Assembly (NCBI RefSeq): GCF_013106755.1
Contig: NZ_WHPF01000013.1
Location: 1 to 64,000, forward strand
DNA: 64,000 nucleotides
Reading direction: 5' to 3'
From: Limnovirga soli
GTDB lineage: Bacteria > Bacteroidota > Bacteroidia > Chitinophagales > Chitinophagaceae
The notes under the pieces were generated by a model that was not told where the DNA came from, made no database searches, and was given only the letters and a program-made list of their open reading frames with translations. The translations under genes were made by a program, and so were the position numbers. Below are positions 17,897 to 27,909 of this stretch, piece after piece; the first letter of the stretch is position 1, and every line of letters begins with the position of its first letter.

Positions 17897-17987
17897 TTGT
17901 GTCACTCACTTGTACGGCTGATACCATTTTGAGCAAAACATCTATAAAAGCTGCTCATGGTTTTGGAAGTACAAGAGTGCGACGCAA
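17897..17987. repeat. Dispersed repeat, compact inverted pair
   Basis: The forward arm TTGTGTCACTCACTTGTAC is at 17897-17915 and the reverse arm GTACAAGAGTGCGACGCAA at 17969-17987. The whole ~150-base module, with GGC boxes at its outer ends, fills the gap between the two PSCyt genes. Confidence 0.85.
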
Positions 17988-18110
17988 GTACAGCTGCATT
18001 ACTGGTAACTGCCTGGTACAAAAAACTACAAACGCAAACGCTTGCGGTACTGTAGATTAACACCTGCTATTCGTTTAAATTTGGGATTATTGTTTTAACC
18101 TGGCTTTCTG

Positions 18111-20867
18111 ATGATTATGAATAAAAAAATAGTATTTATTGTTATTATAGCTACGCTGGTAATTGCCACCGGCTGGATGATGGGTGCCAACAGCAAACCT
18201 GTTGATTTTACCACACAGGTAAAACCCATTATCAACAAAAACTGTATTACCTGCCATGGCGGTGTTAAACAAAAAGGAGGGTTTAGCCTTTTGTTTCGCG
18301 AAGAAGCATTGGGTAATACAGAATCAGGAAAGCCTGCAATTATTCCCGGCGACCCCGACAATAGCGAACTTATTCGCCGTCTAACACTTAGCGACCCCGA
18401 AGACAGGATGCCTTACAAACACGATGCGCTTAGCAAGGAAGATATAGACATACTGCGCCAATGGGTAAAAGAAGGTGCCCATTGGGGCCAACATTGGGCT
18501 TATGCGCCGCTGCAACCGGTAGCTGTTCCACAGCCCACCAGTTTTTTTGGTTTATTCCATACTTCCAGTAGCTGGGTAACAAACCCTATAGATAATTTTA
18601 TTGAGCAAAAACTAACCGACAATAACCTGCAACCTTCGCCACAGGCTGATAAGCAAACCCTTTTACGCAGGGTAAGTTTAGATATTATTGGTATGCCTGC
18701 CCCTGAAAAAATTGCAAACAGTTTTTTAGCTGATAATAGTGATAGTGCTTATGCCCGGTTGGTAGATGCATTACTGGCATCGCCACATTATGGTGAAAAA
18801 TGGACCAGCATGTGGCTGGATATTGCCCGATATGCCGATACCAAGGGCTATGAAGCCGACCGCGGCAGAAATATTTGGAAATACCGCGATTGGCTTATAA
18901 ATGCTTTTAATACTGATATGCCCTACGACAGTTTTATTACCAAACAACTGGCCGGTGACTTATTGAATAATCCAACTGATGCTGATTATATAGCCACAGC
19001 CTTCCACCGCAATACTATGACGAATGATGAAGGTGGCACCGAGAATGAAGAATTTAGAACATCGGCAGTAATGGACAGGGTAAATACTACCTGGCAGGGA
19101 TTAATGGGTTCTACTTTTGCATGTGTGCAATGCCATAGCCACCCTTACGATCCGTTTAAGCACGATGATTATTATAAGTTCATGGCCTTTTTTAATAATT
19201 CCAGAGACGAGGATACAGAGGCCGATTATCCCTTATTAAGGCAGTATACCACCACAGATAGCAGCAACTTACTAAGCCTTACACGTTGGTTAGCCGCTAA
19301 TGTTTCTACCAACAGCGCTAAAGCATATTATAGCTTTTTAAAAACCTGGCAGCCCACCATTAATTCCTTACAATGCGATCAGTTTAAAAATGCTGCACTG
19401 GTAAGCAGTTGGTATGCAGGCATGCGTAATAATGGCAGCTGCCGTTTAAAGCAGGTAACACTGAATGGTGCCAGCCAACTAATGTTTAGGTATACTGCAT
19501 CGGTGCAAAATGGGGTATGGGCCATTCATCTTGACTCACTAAATGGCCCGTTATTAACCACCATAAACCTGGCGGCTGTAAAAGAAGGCTGGAAGATAGC
19601 CGCCGTATCAATTCCTGCTACAGACGGGGTGCATGATCTTTATTTCACATATCATAATAATACCATCGATAATCCTGAAACCACGGGTGTTTTGTTTGAG
19701 TGGTTTTGTTTTGGTCAGCCATTCCCCGGTAGGGGCAAACCCGGCTACGACAATGCCTACCATCTCTTTTGGAGCCTGATGAATGCCCCTGTAAGTACTA
19801 CGCCCGTTATGTTTGAAAACCCGGATTATATGCACCGCGCCTCCTATGTTTTTGAAAGAGGCAACTGGCTGGTAAAAGGCAATGTGGTAAACCCTGATGT
19901 ACCAAAATCGCTTAACGCATTTCCTGCCAAAGCACCACGTAACAGGTTAGGAGTAGCCATGTGGTTAACCGAAAAGCAAAATCCGCTTACAGCCCGCACC
20001 ATGGTAAACCGGGTTTGGGAACAACTTTTTGGAACCGGCCTTGCCGAAACCCTGGAAGATCTTGGCTCGCAGGGTATACCTCCAACGCATGTGGATTTAC
20101 TCAATTGGTTAAGTTACCAATACATGAATGAAGACCATTGGAGTACAAAGCAACTGATACGTACTATTGTAATGAGCAGTACCTACCGGCAGGATTCAAA
20201 AATGAACAGCGATGCACAACAAAATGATCCCGGCAATAAATTATATGGCCGTTTTCCAAGAACCAGATTATCGGCCGAGCAAATAAGGGACCAGAGCCTG
20301 TGCATCAGCGGAATTATGAGCGGGAAAATGTTTGGCCCCAGTGTATATCCTTACCAGCCAAATGGTATTTGGCTATCACCCTGGAATGGCGATGAATGGC
20401 GCCAAAATACTGGAGAAGATCAATATCGCAGGGCGGTATATACCTATTGGAAAAGGTCGGCAGCCTACCCTTCCATGTTAACTTTTGATGGTGTTTCAAG
20501 GGAAGTATGTACCGTGCGCCGTATACGAACCAACACGCCTTTGCAGGCACTCACCACTTTAAATGATTCTGCTTTTGTAGATATGGCCAGGCATTTTGCA
20601 CTGCGTATGCAGCAATCGGGTGCAAATACACCAACAGCGCAAATACAGAAAGGGTTTTTATGGGCTACCTATCATCCTATTGATGATAAAAGCCTGCTTT
20701 CTTTGCTGCAATTATACAATACCGCCTTGCAATCATTTAGTAAGGATGAACAAAAAACCTGCGAAATAATGGGGGGCATGAATGTGCATACTACAGCAGC
20801 AACCGCAGCACTAACCGTAGTAGCCAATGCCATTCTAAATATTGATGAACTAATGACAAAGAATTGA
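18111..20867 (+). CDS. PSCyt1-DUF1549-DUF1553 cytochrome-like protein (copy 2)
   Basis: 918 residues, colinear with the gene before it along its whole length and clearly a tandem duplicate. The membrane anchor is at 6-24, CITCH at 45-49 and a second heme motif (CVQCHSHPYDPF) lies near 340. The same CBM6-like insert and DUF1553 half are present. Start: ATG at 18111, with a second in-frame ATG two codons on. Divergence is strongest in the central beta-rich insert and the linker after the first cytochrome domain, which would fit different ligand preference. Membrane-anchored and periplasmic by inference. Confidence 0.9.
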   Translation: MIMNKKIVFIVIIATLVIATGWMMGANSKPVDFTTQVKPIINKNCITCHGGVKQKGGFSLLFREEALGNTESGKPAIIPGDPDNSELIRRLTLSDPEDRMPYKHDALSKEDIDILRQWVKEGAHWGQHWAYAPLQPVAVPQPTSFFGLFHTSSSWVTNPIDNFIEQKLTDNNLQPSPQADKQTLLRRVSLDIIGMPAPEKIANSFLADNSDSAYARLVDALLASPHYGEKWTSMWLDIARYADTKGYEADRGRNIWKYRDWLINAFNTDMPYDSFITKQLAGDLLNNPTDADYIATAFHRNTMTNDEGGTENEEFRTSAVMDRVNTTWQGLMGSTFACVQCHSHPYDPFKHDDYYKFMAFFNNSRDEDTEADYPLLRQYTTTDSSNLLSLTRWLAANVSTNSAKAYYSFLKTWQPTINSLQCDQFKNAALVSSWYAGMRNNGSCRLKQVTLNGASQLMFRYTASVQNGVWAIHLDSLNGPLLTTINLAAVKEGWKIAAVSIPATDGVHDLYFTYHNNTIDNPETTGVLFEWFCFGQPFPGRGKPGYDNAYHLFWSLMNAPVSTTPVMFENPDYMHRASYVFERGNWLVKGNVVNPDVPKSLNAFPAKAPRNRLGVAMWLTEKQNPLTARTMVNRVWEQLFGTGLAETLEDLGSQGIPPTHVDLLNWLSYQYMNEDHWSTKQLIRTIVMSSTYRQDSKMNSDAQQNDPGNKLYGRFPRTRLSAEQIRDQSLCISGIMSGKMFGPSVYPYQPNGIWLSPWNGDEWRQNTGEDQYRRAVYTYWKRSAAYPSMLTFDGVSREVCTVRRIRTNTPLQALTTLNDSAFVDMARHFALRMQQSGANTPTAQIQKGFLWATYHPIDDKSLLSLLQLYNTALQSFSKDEQKTCEIMGGMNVHTTAATAALTVVANAILNIDELMTKN

Positions 20868-20917
20868 TATGCATTCAAATAATTGGTTAGCTGGCTGCAG
20901 TAATGATGGCAGCATCC

Positions 20918-21051
20918 TTGTGTCACTCACTGCATCGTTCTTATCTTGTGGCAGCAATGGGATGTTTTGTTATAACCAGATTTTGTAAAATTGCCAATTA
21001 GCACAAAGGCCCTGCTGCTTATAGTACCAGCAGTACAAGAGTGCGACGCAA
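20918..21051. repeat. Dispersed repeat, inverted pair
   Basis: The forward arm TTGTGTCACTCACT at 20918-20931 is degenerate. The reverse arm at 21033-21051 is an exact GTACAAGAGTGCGACGCAA. The layout is nearly the same as the 17.9-kb pair, including the GGCAGCATC lead-in. Confidence 0.75.
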
Positions 21052-21103
21052 GCAGGCTAGATAGTATTGATTGGCCGGGTTAATAAAAATATTGAAAACA
21101 GAA

Positions 21104-23572
21104 ATGATGAAGTATACAAGATTTATAGCTATTTGTATTACCGCAGTATCGCTACAGGCCAATGCACAACAGCCATTGAAACTATGGTACAAACAACCGG
21201 CCGAAGTTTGGACGGAAGCGCTGCCCATAGGCAATGGTCGCCTGGGTGCCATGGTTTTTGGCAAGATGAATGAAGAACTGCTGCAATTAAATGAAGCCAC
21301 ATTATGGGCTGGCGGACCAGTAAAAACCAATGTAAACCCGGGTGCAAAAGATTATTTGCCACAGGTAAGGGAAGCCCTTTCAAAAGGCGAGTACGATAAA
21401 GCCATACAACTGGAAAAAAAGATGCAGGGCTTATACTCAGAAAGTTACCTGCCACTGGGTGATGTTTTGATACAGCAGCAATTGCCCAATCAAACACCCA
21501 CTGCCTATTACCGCGACCTGAACATAAGCGATGCGATTGCTACTACCCGTTTTACAATTGGTGGTGTGGCTTATACCCGCGAAATATTTTCGTCTGCCGC
21601 ATCACAGGTAATTGTGGTAAGGTTGCGCAGTAGTAAAGCCAAAACTATTAATGCACTTGTTAAGGCAAACAGTCAATTACATTACCAGAATGTAATTATC
21701 AGCAATAACCAAATGGCGCTAAAAGGCAAGGCCCCGGCCCATGCAGATCCCAGTTATTTTAACGACAATAAAGAACCCGTTATTTATGCAGATAGTACCA
21801 CCTGCCGCGGTATGCGTTTTGAACTGTTGTTAAAAGCAAGCAGCACCGATGGAAAAATTACAACAGATACTGCCGGCATACATATTGAAAATGCAACTGA
21901 AGTAATACTGCTATTATCGGCCGCTACCAGTTTTAATGGTTTTGATAAATGCCCCGACAAAGAAGGAGTAGATGAAAATGCCCTTGCATTGCAATACCTC
22001 TCACTGGCCAATCATAAAACCTATGCAGCATTGCTGCAAGACCATTTGGCAGATTATCACCATTATTTTAACCGGGTATCTTTTACCATAAATAACAATG
22101 CCAGCAGTAAAGACCAGCTGGCTACCGATGAAAGACTGGAAGCCTATACAAAAGGCGGGTTAGATGATGGTTTGGAATCATTATACTTTCAGTATGGCAG
22201 GTATTTATTAATTGCCTCTTCCCGCACACCGGAAGCACCTGCCAACCTGCAGGGTATATGGAACAAAGAACTTAGGCCACCATGGAGTGCCAATTATACC
22301 ATCAACATTAATGCACAAATGAATTACTGGCCGGCAGAAGTATGCAATTTATCTGAGCTGCACCAGCCGCTGATTAATTTGATAAAGCATATTGCCGTTA
22401 CCGGTGCCGTAACTGCAAAAGAATTTTATGGTGCTGATGGATGGGTGGCCCATCATAACTCCGACATATGGGCATTGTCTAACCCCGTGGGGGATTTGGG
22501 TAAAGGCGATCCCAAATGGGCTAACTGGGCCATGGGCGCCAATTGGTTATGCAACCATTTATGGCAGCACTATCAGTTTACCGGCGATACCGCTTTTCTG
22601 CGCAATACCGCTTATCCATTAATAAAAGGAGCAGTAATATTTACCCGCTCCTGGCTGGTAAAAGATAGCAATGGTCACCTCGTAACTTCACCCTCTTTAT
22701 CTCCTGAAAACTCCTTTTTTTATGGCGATAAAAAAGTGGCAGACGTATCTGTAGCCACCACGATGGATATGGGCATAATACGCGACTTGTTTGGCGAATT
22801 TACTCAGGCAGCCGCCATATTGGGTGTTGATGCCAATTTGCAACAAGGTGTGGCAGAAGACACTAAAAAGCTTTATCCTTTTCAAATAGGTAAAAAGGGC
22901 AACCTGCAGGAATGGTATAAAGATTTTGACGATGTAGAGCCTACGCACCGCCATGTGTCGCATTTATATGCCCTGCATCCGGGTAATCAGTTATCGCCCA
23001 TAACTACACCCGCATTGGCTGACGCAGCTAAAAAAACGCTTGAAATTAGGGGCGATGATGGTACCGGCTGGAGCCTTGCCTGGAAAGTAAATTTCTGGGC
23101 CCGCCTCTTGGATGGCGACCATGCCTACAAACTGTATCGCAACCTGTTTAGACTGGTAAAAGAAAACAATTTTAATTACAGCAATGGCGGCGGCGCCTAC
23201 CCCAATATGTTCGATGCGCACCCACCATTTCAAATAGATGGCAATTTTGGTGGTACAGCCGGCGTGGCAGAAATGTTGTTGCAAAGTCAGAATAACGAAT
23301 TGCATTTGTTGCCTGCCTTACCCGCAGCCTGGCAAACTGGTACAATTAAAGGCTTAAGGGCAAGGGGCAGTTTCGAAATAAGTATGCAATGGCAGCAGCA
23401 GGCAATTACCCATGCAACCATACTTTCTTTGCAGGGTAATACCTGCCATATAAGAACGCAAACACCGGTAAAACTAAAAGGCACCAATTTGGTATCAGTA
23501 AAATCTACCATTGGGTATACATTAAGTTTTACAACGGTAAAAGGAAAAGTATACGAGTTGATAAAACCATAG
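21104..23572 (+). CDS. Glycoside hydrolase family 95 (alpha-L-fucosidase type)
   Basis: Secreted glycosidase of about 822 residues, with a signal peptide ending LQANAQ. GH95 hallmarks include the start region WTEALPIGNGRLGAMVFG, the NYTININAQMNYWP motif with the Asn pair (N401/N403 by this start), a Glu in SPEN (E535) and an Asp in QIDGNFGG (D712), matching the retaining-water network described for 1,2-alpha-L-fucosidase. Some GH95 members act on L-galactosides, so the substrate may be a fucose- or L-galactose-containing glycan. The ATG pair at 21104/21107 is preferred over an upstream TTG because it starts the signal peptide. It lies between PSCyt and DUF1501 genes. Confidence 0.92.
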   Translation: MMKYTRFIAICITAVSLQANAQQPLKLWYKQPAEVWTEALPIGNGRLGAMVFGKMNEELLQLNEATLWAGGPVKTNVNPGAKDYLPQVREALSKGEYDKAIQLEKKMQGLYSESYLPLGDVLIQQQLPNQTPTAYYRDLNISDAIATTRFTIGGVAYTREIFSSAASQVIVVRLRSSKAKTINALVKANSQLHYQNVIISNNQMALKGKAPAHADPSYFNDNKEPVIYADSTTCRGMRFELLLKASSTDGKITTDTAGIHIENATEVILLLSAATSFNGFDKCPDKEGVDENALALQYLSLANHKTYAALLQDHLADYHHYFNRVSFTINNNASSKDQLATDERLEAYTKGGLDDGLESLYFQYGRYLLIASSRTPEAPANLQGIWNKELRPPWSANYTININAQMNYWPAEVCNLSELHQPLINLIKHIAVTGAVTAKEFYGADGWVAHHNSDIWALSNPVGDLGKGDPKWANWAMGANWLCNHLWQHYQFTGDTAFLRNTAYPLIKGAVIFTRSWLVKDSNGHLVTSPSLSPENSFFYGDKKVADVSVATTMDMGIIRDLFGEFTQAAAILGVDANLQQGVAEDTKKLYPFQIGKKGNLQEWYKDFDDVEPTHRHVSHLYALHPGNQLSPITTPALADAAKKTLEIRGDDGTGWSLAWKVNFWARLLDGDHAYKLYRNLFRLVKENNFNYSNGGGAYPNMFDAHPPFQIDGNFGGTAGVAEMLLQSQNNELHLLPALPAAWQTGTIKGLRARGSFEISMQWQQQAITHATILSLQGNTCHIRTQTPVKLKGTNLVSVKSTIGYTLSFTTVKGKVYELIKP

Positions 23573-23630
23573 CTGTTAAACAGCTATATTTATTGGGTGG
23601 GCCGGGCAGTATCAATACTAGGCAACATAC

Positions 23631-23733
23631 TTGCGTCGCACACTTGTACGGTTAGATACTGTACGCGGCAAAAGGAGAAAGTAAAATGGCTTGTTGCTGA
23701 ATAGTGTTATAACTGCACAAGAGTGCGACGCAA
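23631..23733. repeat. Dispersed repeat, compact inverted pair
   Basis: TTGCGTCGCACACTTGTAC at 23631-23649 with the full GGTTAGATACT extension, and GCACAAGAGTGCGACGCAA (one mismatch) at 23715-23733. Confidence 0.85.
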
Positions 23734-23780
23734 CGGCAGCTACATAGTTATTCATTAAGTTGGGTTCATAAATATTTGGT

Positions 23781-25289
23781 ATGACACAGAAAGAATTACA
23801 CAACCAGCGTTTGGTAAAAGAGGCAGAACAAACCGTGATGCGCATGAACACCCGCCGCCACTTTTTAAAAGAAAGTGCCATGGGTTTGGGCGCATTGGCA
23901 TTTGGATCGTTATTTGGCAGCTGTAGCAATACAACAGCGCAAAGCAGCAGCGTTGTATTCGATCCTGCACATCCCTTAATGCCCAAGTTGCCGCCTTTTG
24001 CAGCCAAGGCAAAAAGTGTAATTTACCTGCACATGGCCGGTGCCCCATCGCAACTGGAATTATTTGATTATAAACCTGAACTAATGAAGATGGATGGACA
24101 GGATTGTCCGCCATCTTTACTGGAAGGCAAACGTTTTGCCTTTATACGCGGGGTACCTAAAATGCTGGGTCCGCAAGCCAAATTTGCGCAACATGGACAA
24201 AGTGGTTTATGGGTAAGCGAGCACATGCCACACTTGTCAACCGTAGTAGATGAACTCTGTTTTTTAAAGGGAGTAACTACTGATCAGTTTAACCATGCCC
24301 CGGCGCAATTGATGGTGCATACGGGCTCTGCCCGTTTAGGCAGGCCGAGCCTGGGCGCCTGGACAACGTATGGACTTGGCACAGAAAACCAGAACCTGCC
24401 CGGCTTTGTAGTATTAACCAGTGGCGGCCGCAACCCCGATGCTGGTAAAAGTGTGTGGGGTAGTGGCTTTTTACCCAGTGTGTATCAGGGTGTACAATGC
24501 CGCAGCGAGGGCGACCCTGTACTGTTTATAAAAGACCCTGATGGCATGAGCCGTGATTTACGCAAAGCTTCGATAGATGCCATTAATCAGGTAAATGCTG
24601 AAGAATATAAAGCCTATAACGACCCCGAAATTCTTTCGCGTATTTCGCAATACGAGATGGCATATAAAATGCAGATTGCCGCACCTGAAGTAATGAATAT
24701 TAATAATGAACCCCAATATATTCACGACATGTATGGCACAAAACCCGGTGAATCCTGCTTTGCCAATAATGTATTGCTGGCCAGGAAACTGGTTGAAAAA
24801 GGGGTTCGCTTTGTGCAATTATTTGATTGGGGCTGGGATAGTCATGGCACCGATGCCAGTTTGGCGATTGACCTGGGTTTTATCAACAAATGTCGCTCAG
24901 TAGACAAATGCATCACCGCCCTGTTACTGGATTTAAAACAACGCGGTTTGCTGGAAGAAACACTGGTAGTATGGGGTGGAGAATTTGGCAGAACCCCCAT
25001 GATGGAAAACCGTGAAGGCAAACAAAACCCTTACAAAGGCCGTGACCACCACACCGAAGCATTTACCATTTGGATGGCAGGTGCGGGTATAAAAAAGGGA
25101 TTTTCCTATGGCGAAACCGATGAAATTGGATATAGTACCATCAGCGGTAAAGTAGAACCTTACGATGTGCAGGCCACCATATTGCAACAACTTGGTTTTG
25201 ATCATGAGAAATTTACTTACGAGTTTCAGGGACGACAGTTTAGATTAACGGATACCAGGGGTAAACTCATCAACGATATACTGGCATAA
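23781..25289 (+). CDS. DUF1501 domain protein with Tat signal
   Basis: 502 residues. A Tat-like signal (TRRHFLKESAMGLGALAFG) begins near residue 24, so the likely functional start may be one of the internal Mets (M20 or M23) rather than the first ATG. DUF1501 features include SVIYLHMAGAPSQLELFDYKP, DWGWDSHG, VVWGGEFGRTP and GRDHH, which resemble the metal site of the alkaline phosphatase/sulfatase superfamily. DUF1501 genes are the standard partners of PSCyt/DUF1549/DUF1553 genes. The pair probably acts in the periplasm on polysaccharide-derived substrates. Exact reaction unknown. Confidence 0.9.
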   Translation: MTQKELHNQRLVKEAEQTVMRMNTRRHFLKESAMGLGALAFGSLFGSCSNTTAQSSSVVFDPAHPLMPKLPPFAAKAKSVIYLHMAGAPSQLELFDYKPELMKMDGQDCPPSLLEGKRFAFIRGVPKMLGPQAKFAQHGQSGLWVSEHMPHLSTVVDELCFLKGVTTDQFNHAPAQLMVHTGSARLGRPSLGAWTTYGLGTENQNLPGFVVLTSGGRNPDAGKSVWGSGFLPSVYQGVQCRSEGDPVLFIKDPDGMSRDLRKASIDAINQVNAEEYKAYNDPEILSRISQYEMAYKMQIAAPEVMNINNEPQYIHDMYGTKPGESCFANNVLLARKLVEKGVRFVQLFDWGWDSHGTDASLAIDLGFINKCRSVDKCITALLLDLKQRGLLEETLVVWGGEFGRTPMMENREGKQNPYKGRDHHTEAFTIWMAGAGIKKGFSYGETDEIGYSTISGKVEPYDVQATILQQLGFDHEKFTYEFQGRQFRLTDTRGKLINDILA

Positions 25290-25373
25290 ATCAATGCCAA
25301 TATGGCGAGGCTGATTTAATAGCCACATAAATAATAAAAACGATTGCCTAAGGCACATCATAAATTTCACAGC

Positions 25374-26300
25374 ATGCCCATCAACAGAAGACATTTTTTA
25401 CAATCAGGCACTGCAGCCACTACAGCGCTGATGTTATCTTCATTATCATCGTTTGCTAAACCCACCAAAGAGGCGGCGGCCAATGGCTTTCAGCTAAAAA
25501 TACTGGCTACTAACTGGGGCTTTGAAGGCAGTATGGATGAATACTGTGCAAAAGTAAAAGCGGCCGGCTATAATGGTATAGAAATTTGGTGGCCCAATGA
25601 ACAAAAGGAGCAGGACGAGCTTTTTGCTGCCCTGCAAAAATATAACCTGGAAGTAGGGTTTCTTACAGCTGGCTACCAAAGCAATTACACCGAGCATATG
25701 GCTACGTTTAAAAAAATGCTCTCATCTGCTGCTACCAATACCCGGCAAAAACCATTGTACATAAACTGCCATAGCGGAAGGGATTATTTTTCGTACGAAG
25801 AAAATAAATCGCTGGTAGATATTACAACGACAATCAACAAGCAAACCGGTATAAAAGTATTGCACGAAACGCACCGCAGCAGAATGTTGTTTGCAGCACC
25901 GGTAGCCAAAAATTATTTTCAACAAATACCCGAGCTGAGAATTACCATGGATATATCGCATTGGTGCAATGTAAGTGAAAGCCTGCTGGAAGCACAGGCC
26001 GATACCGTGCAACTGGCCATTCAGCGTACCGATCATATCCATACCCGTATTGGGCATGCCGAAGGCCCGCAGGTAAGTGATCCTCGTGCACCCGAATGGG
26101 ATGAAGCAGTAAAAGCGCATTTTGCCTGGTGGGATGCAGTGGTGGCCATTAAAAAACAAAAAGGCGAAACACTTACCATGCTTACAGAGTTTGGTCCGCC
26201 GGATTATATGCCCACCCTGCCCTATACCCGTCAGCCATTGGCGGATCAATGGGCCATAAACGTGTATATGATGCAAACACTCAGAGCAAGATATCAGTAA
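25374..26300 (+). CDS. Tat-type sugar phosphate isomerase/epimerase (TIM barrel)
   Basis: 308 residues from the ATG that begins the Tat-like signal INRRHFLQSGTAATTALMLSS. The AP-endonuclease-2/xylose-isomerase-type barrel carries KAAGYNGIEIWWP, HETHRSRMLF, ITMDISHW, HIHTRIGHAEGPQ and LTEFGPP, which provide the conserved Glu/Asp/His metal ligands. It lies 84 bases after the DUF1501 gene and just before the membrane cytochrome, so it is probably part of the same transcript. It is a distant homologue of the 13.6-kb gene. Confidence 0.87.
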   Translation: MPINRRHFLQSGTAATTALMLSSLSSFAKPTKEAAANGFQLKILATNWGFEGSMDEYCAKVKAAGYNGIEIWWPNEQKEQDELFAALQKYNLEVGFLTAGYQSNYTEHMATFKKMLSSAATNTRQKPLYINCHSGRDYFSYEENKSLVDITTTINKQTGIKVLHETHRSRMLFAAPVAKNYFQQIPELRITMDISHWCNVSESLLEAQADTVQLAIQRTDHIHTRIGHAEGPQVSDPRAPEWDEAVKAHFAWWDAVVAIKKQKGETLTMLTEFGPPDYMPTLPYTRQPLADQWAINVYMMQTLRARYQ

Positions 26301-26333
26301 TTTTACCCATCTGCAAAAACCATAAATTTTAAA

Positions 26334-27755
26334 ATGGTGTTACTTTCCATTACCACATTCATCGGCCGTTTACATCCGGTATTAGTGCATTTGCCCATTG
26401 GTATTTTACTGGTAGGTTTATTGATGCAATGGCTATCGCGTAAACCAACTTATGCAACCCTGATACCTGCCATACCCATCGTTTTACTGGCAGGTACATT
26501 TTCTGCATTGGCATCCTGTATTACGGGCTACCTTTTATCCATCAGCGATGATTATGATAAGGACCTGGTAAGCTGGCATATGTGGATGGGTATTGGCGTA
26601 GCGCTGGTATCGTTAATGTTATATGCCAAAGAAAAAAATCCGGCATTCGCCATCGATAAAAAAATATTATCCATTGGCCTGCTGGTGCTAATAATGGTTA
26701 CAGGCCATCTGGGTGGTTCTTTAACACATGGGTCTGATTATTTATCTAAACCAATACAGCAAATATTTGGCGGCGATAGCAGCGAAAGCACTGCCATAAA
26801 ACCCATTGCCAATGTGCAGGAAGCTGTTGCCTATACCGATGTAATAGAACCCATACTGGCTACAAAATGCTATAGCTGCCATAATAATAACAAACAAAAG
26901 GGCGGACTTCGTTTAGACCAAATGAGCTTTATTTTAAAAGGCGGCAAAGATGGTAAGGTACTCGTACCGGGCAATGCCGATGCCAGTGAATTAATAAAAA
27001 GGGCATTACTACCCACCGATAACGACGACCATATGCCCCCCAAAGAAAAGCCACAGCTAACTGAAAGCCAATTGGCGCTTTTACATTGGTGGATTACCAA
27101 CAATGCCGATGCTACGCAAAAAGTAAAAGAGCTGCCACAGACCGATAAAATAAAACCCATTTTGGCAGCATTGCAAAATGCCAAAACCGAGGTAAAAGCA
27201 CCAGCTTCCATACCAGCCACCCCTGTGCAAGCGGCGGATGAAAAAGTCATTAGTCAGTTAAAAGCGCACAATATTATGGTGTTGCCGGTAGCACAAAACA
27301 GCAATTATATCATGGCTAGTTTTGTAACGGATAGCGTGGTAGAAAAGGCCGATCTGCAGTTATTATTACAACTACAGCCACAGCTAATTTGGTTAAAAAT
27401 AAGCAACACCAATATTGCCGATGATGCATTGGATATGATTGCCCAATATACCCAGCTAACCCGGCTGGATATTGCCAATACGCATATAACTGCGGCGGGT
27501 GTACCCAAGCTGGCTGCATTAACCCATTTGCAATATTTAAATCTGGTAGGCAACAACGTAAATGCCAATGCGGTGCTGGCTTTAAAAAACCTGCAAAAGC
27601 TACAATCCATCTACTTGTACAAAACAAATAGTGCCACTGCCTATACGGCCTTAAAGGCGGCATTTCCGCATACAGCTATTGATACAGGCGGCTACAGGGT
27701 ACCAACGCTTGTAAGCGATACTACATTGGTAAAAGAGCCGGAAGAAAATTATTAA
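26334..27755 (+). CDS. Membrane-anchored c-type cytochrome with leucine-rich repeats
   Basis: 473 residues. Four N-terminal membrane segments (about 5-125, starting GRLHPVLVHLPIG, a DUF2231-like pattern) are followed by a PSCyt1-type heme domain with CYSCH at 179-183 and HMPPKEKPQL. A Lys/Ala/Pro linker comes next, then five or so leucine-rich repeats (LTRLDIANTHITAAGVPKL…). In related loci this protein pairs with DUF1549/DUF1553 cytochromes, suggesting an electron route from periplasmic chemistry into the membrane. It starts 33 bases after the isomerase stop and is the last gene of the cluster. Confidence 0.85.
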   Translation: MVLLSITTFIGRLHPVLVHLPIGILLVGLLMQWLSRKPTYATLIPAIPIVLLAGTFSALASCITGYLLSISDDYDKDLVSWHMWMGIGVALVSLMLYAKEKNPAFAIDKKILSIGLLVLIMVTGHLGGSLTHGSDYLSKPIQQIFGGDSSESTAIKPIANVQEAVAYTDVIEPILATKCYSCHNNNKQKGGLRLDQMSFILKGGKDGKVLVPGNADASELIKRALLPTDNDDHMPPKEKPQLTESQLALLHWWITNNADATQKVKELPQTDKIKPILAALQNAKTEVKAPASIPATPVQAADEKVISQLKAHNIMVLPVAQNSNYIMASFVTDSVVEKADLQLLLQLQPQLIWLKISNTNIADDALDMIAQYTQLTRLDIANTHITAAGVPKLAALTHLQYLNLVGNNVNANAVLALKNLQKLQSIYLYKTNSATAYTALKAAFPHTAIDTGGYRVPTLVSDTTLVKEPEENY

Positions 27756-27822
27756 ATCACATATAGCGCAAAGGGGGAAACTGTATTTATTAGCCCGGCA
27801 AACAATGGCTAAGGGGCTTTAC

Positions 27823-27841
27823 TTGCGTCGCACTCTTGTAC
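27823..27841 (+). repeat. Dispersed repeat, forward single copy
   Basis: Exact TTGCGTCGCACTCTTGTAC with both flanks: TTAGCCCGGCA about 30 bases before and GGTTAGATACT directly after. Confidence 0.88.
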
Positions 27842-27909
27842 GGTTAGATACTTTTATGGGCTTAAAAAACCAATGCCATCCTTAAGCACAATACAAATAG
27901 TGAAAATGT

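Noticed and set aside
25722-26276. Long minus-strand frame opposite the TIM-barrel isomerase
   Set aside because: It lies wholly antisense to a well-supported gene and has no domain signature.
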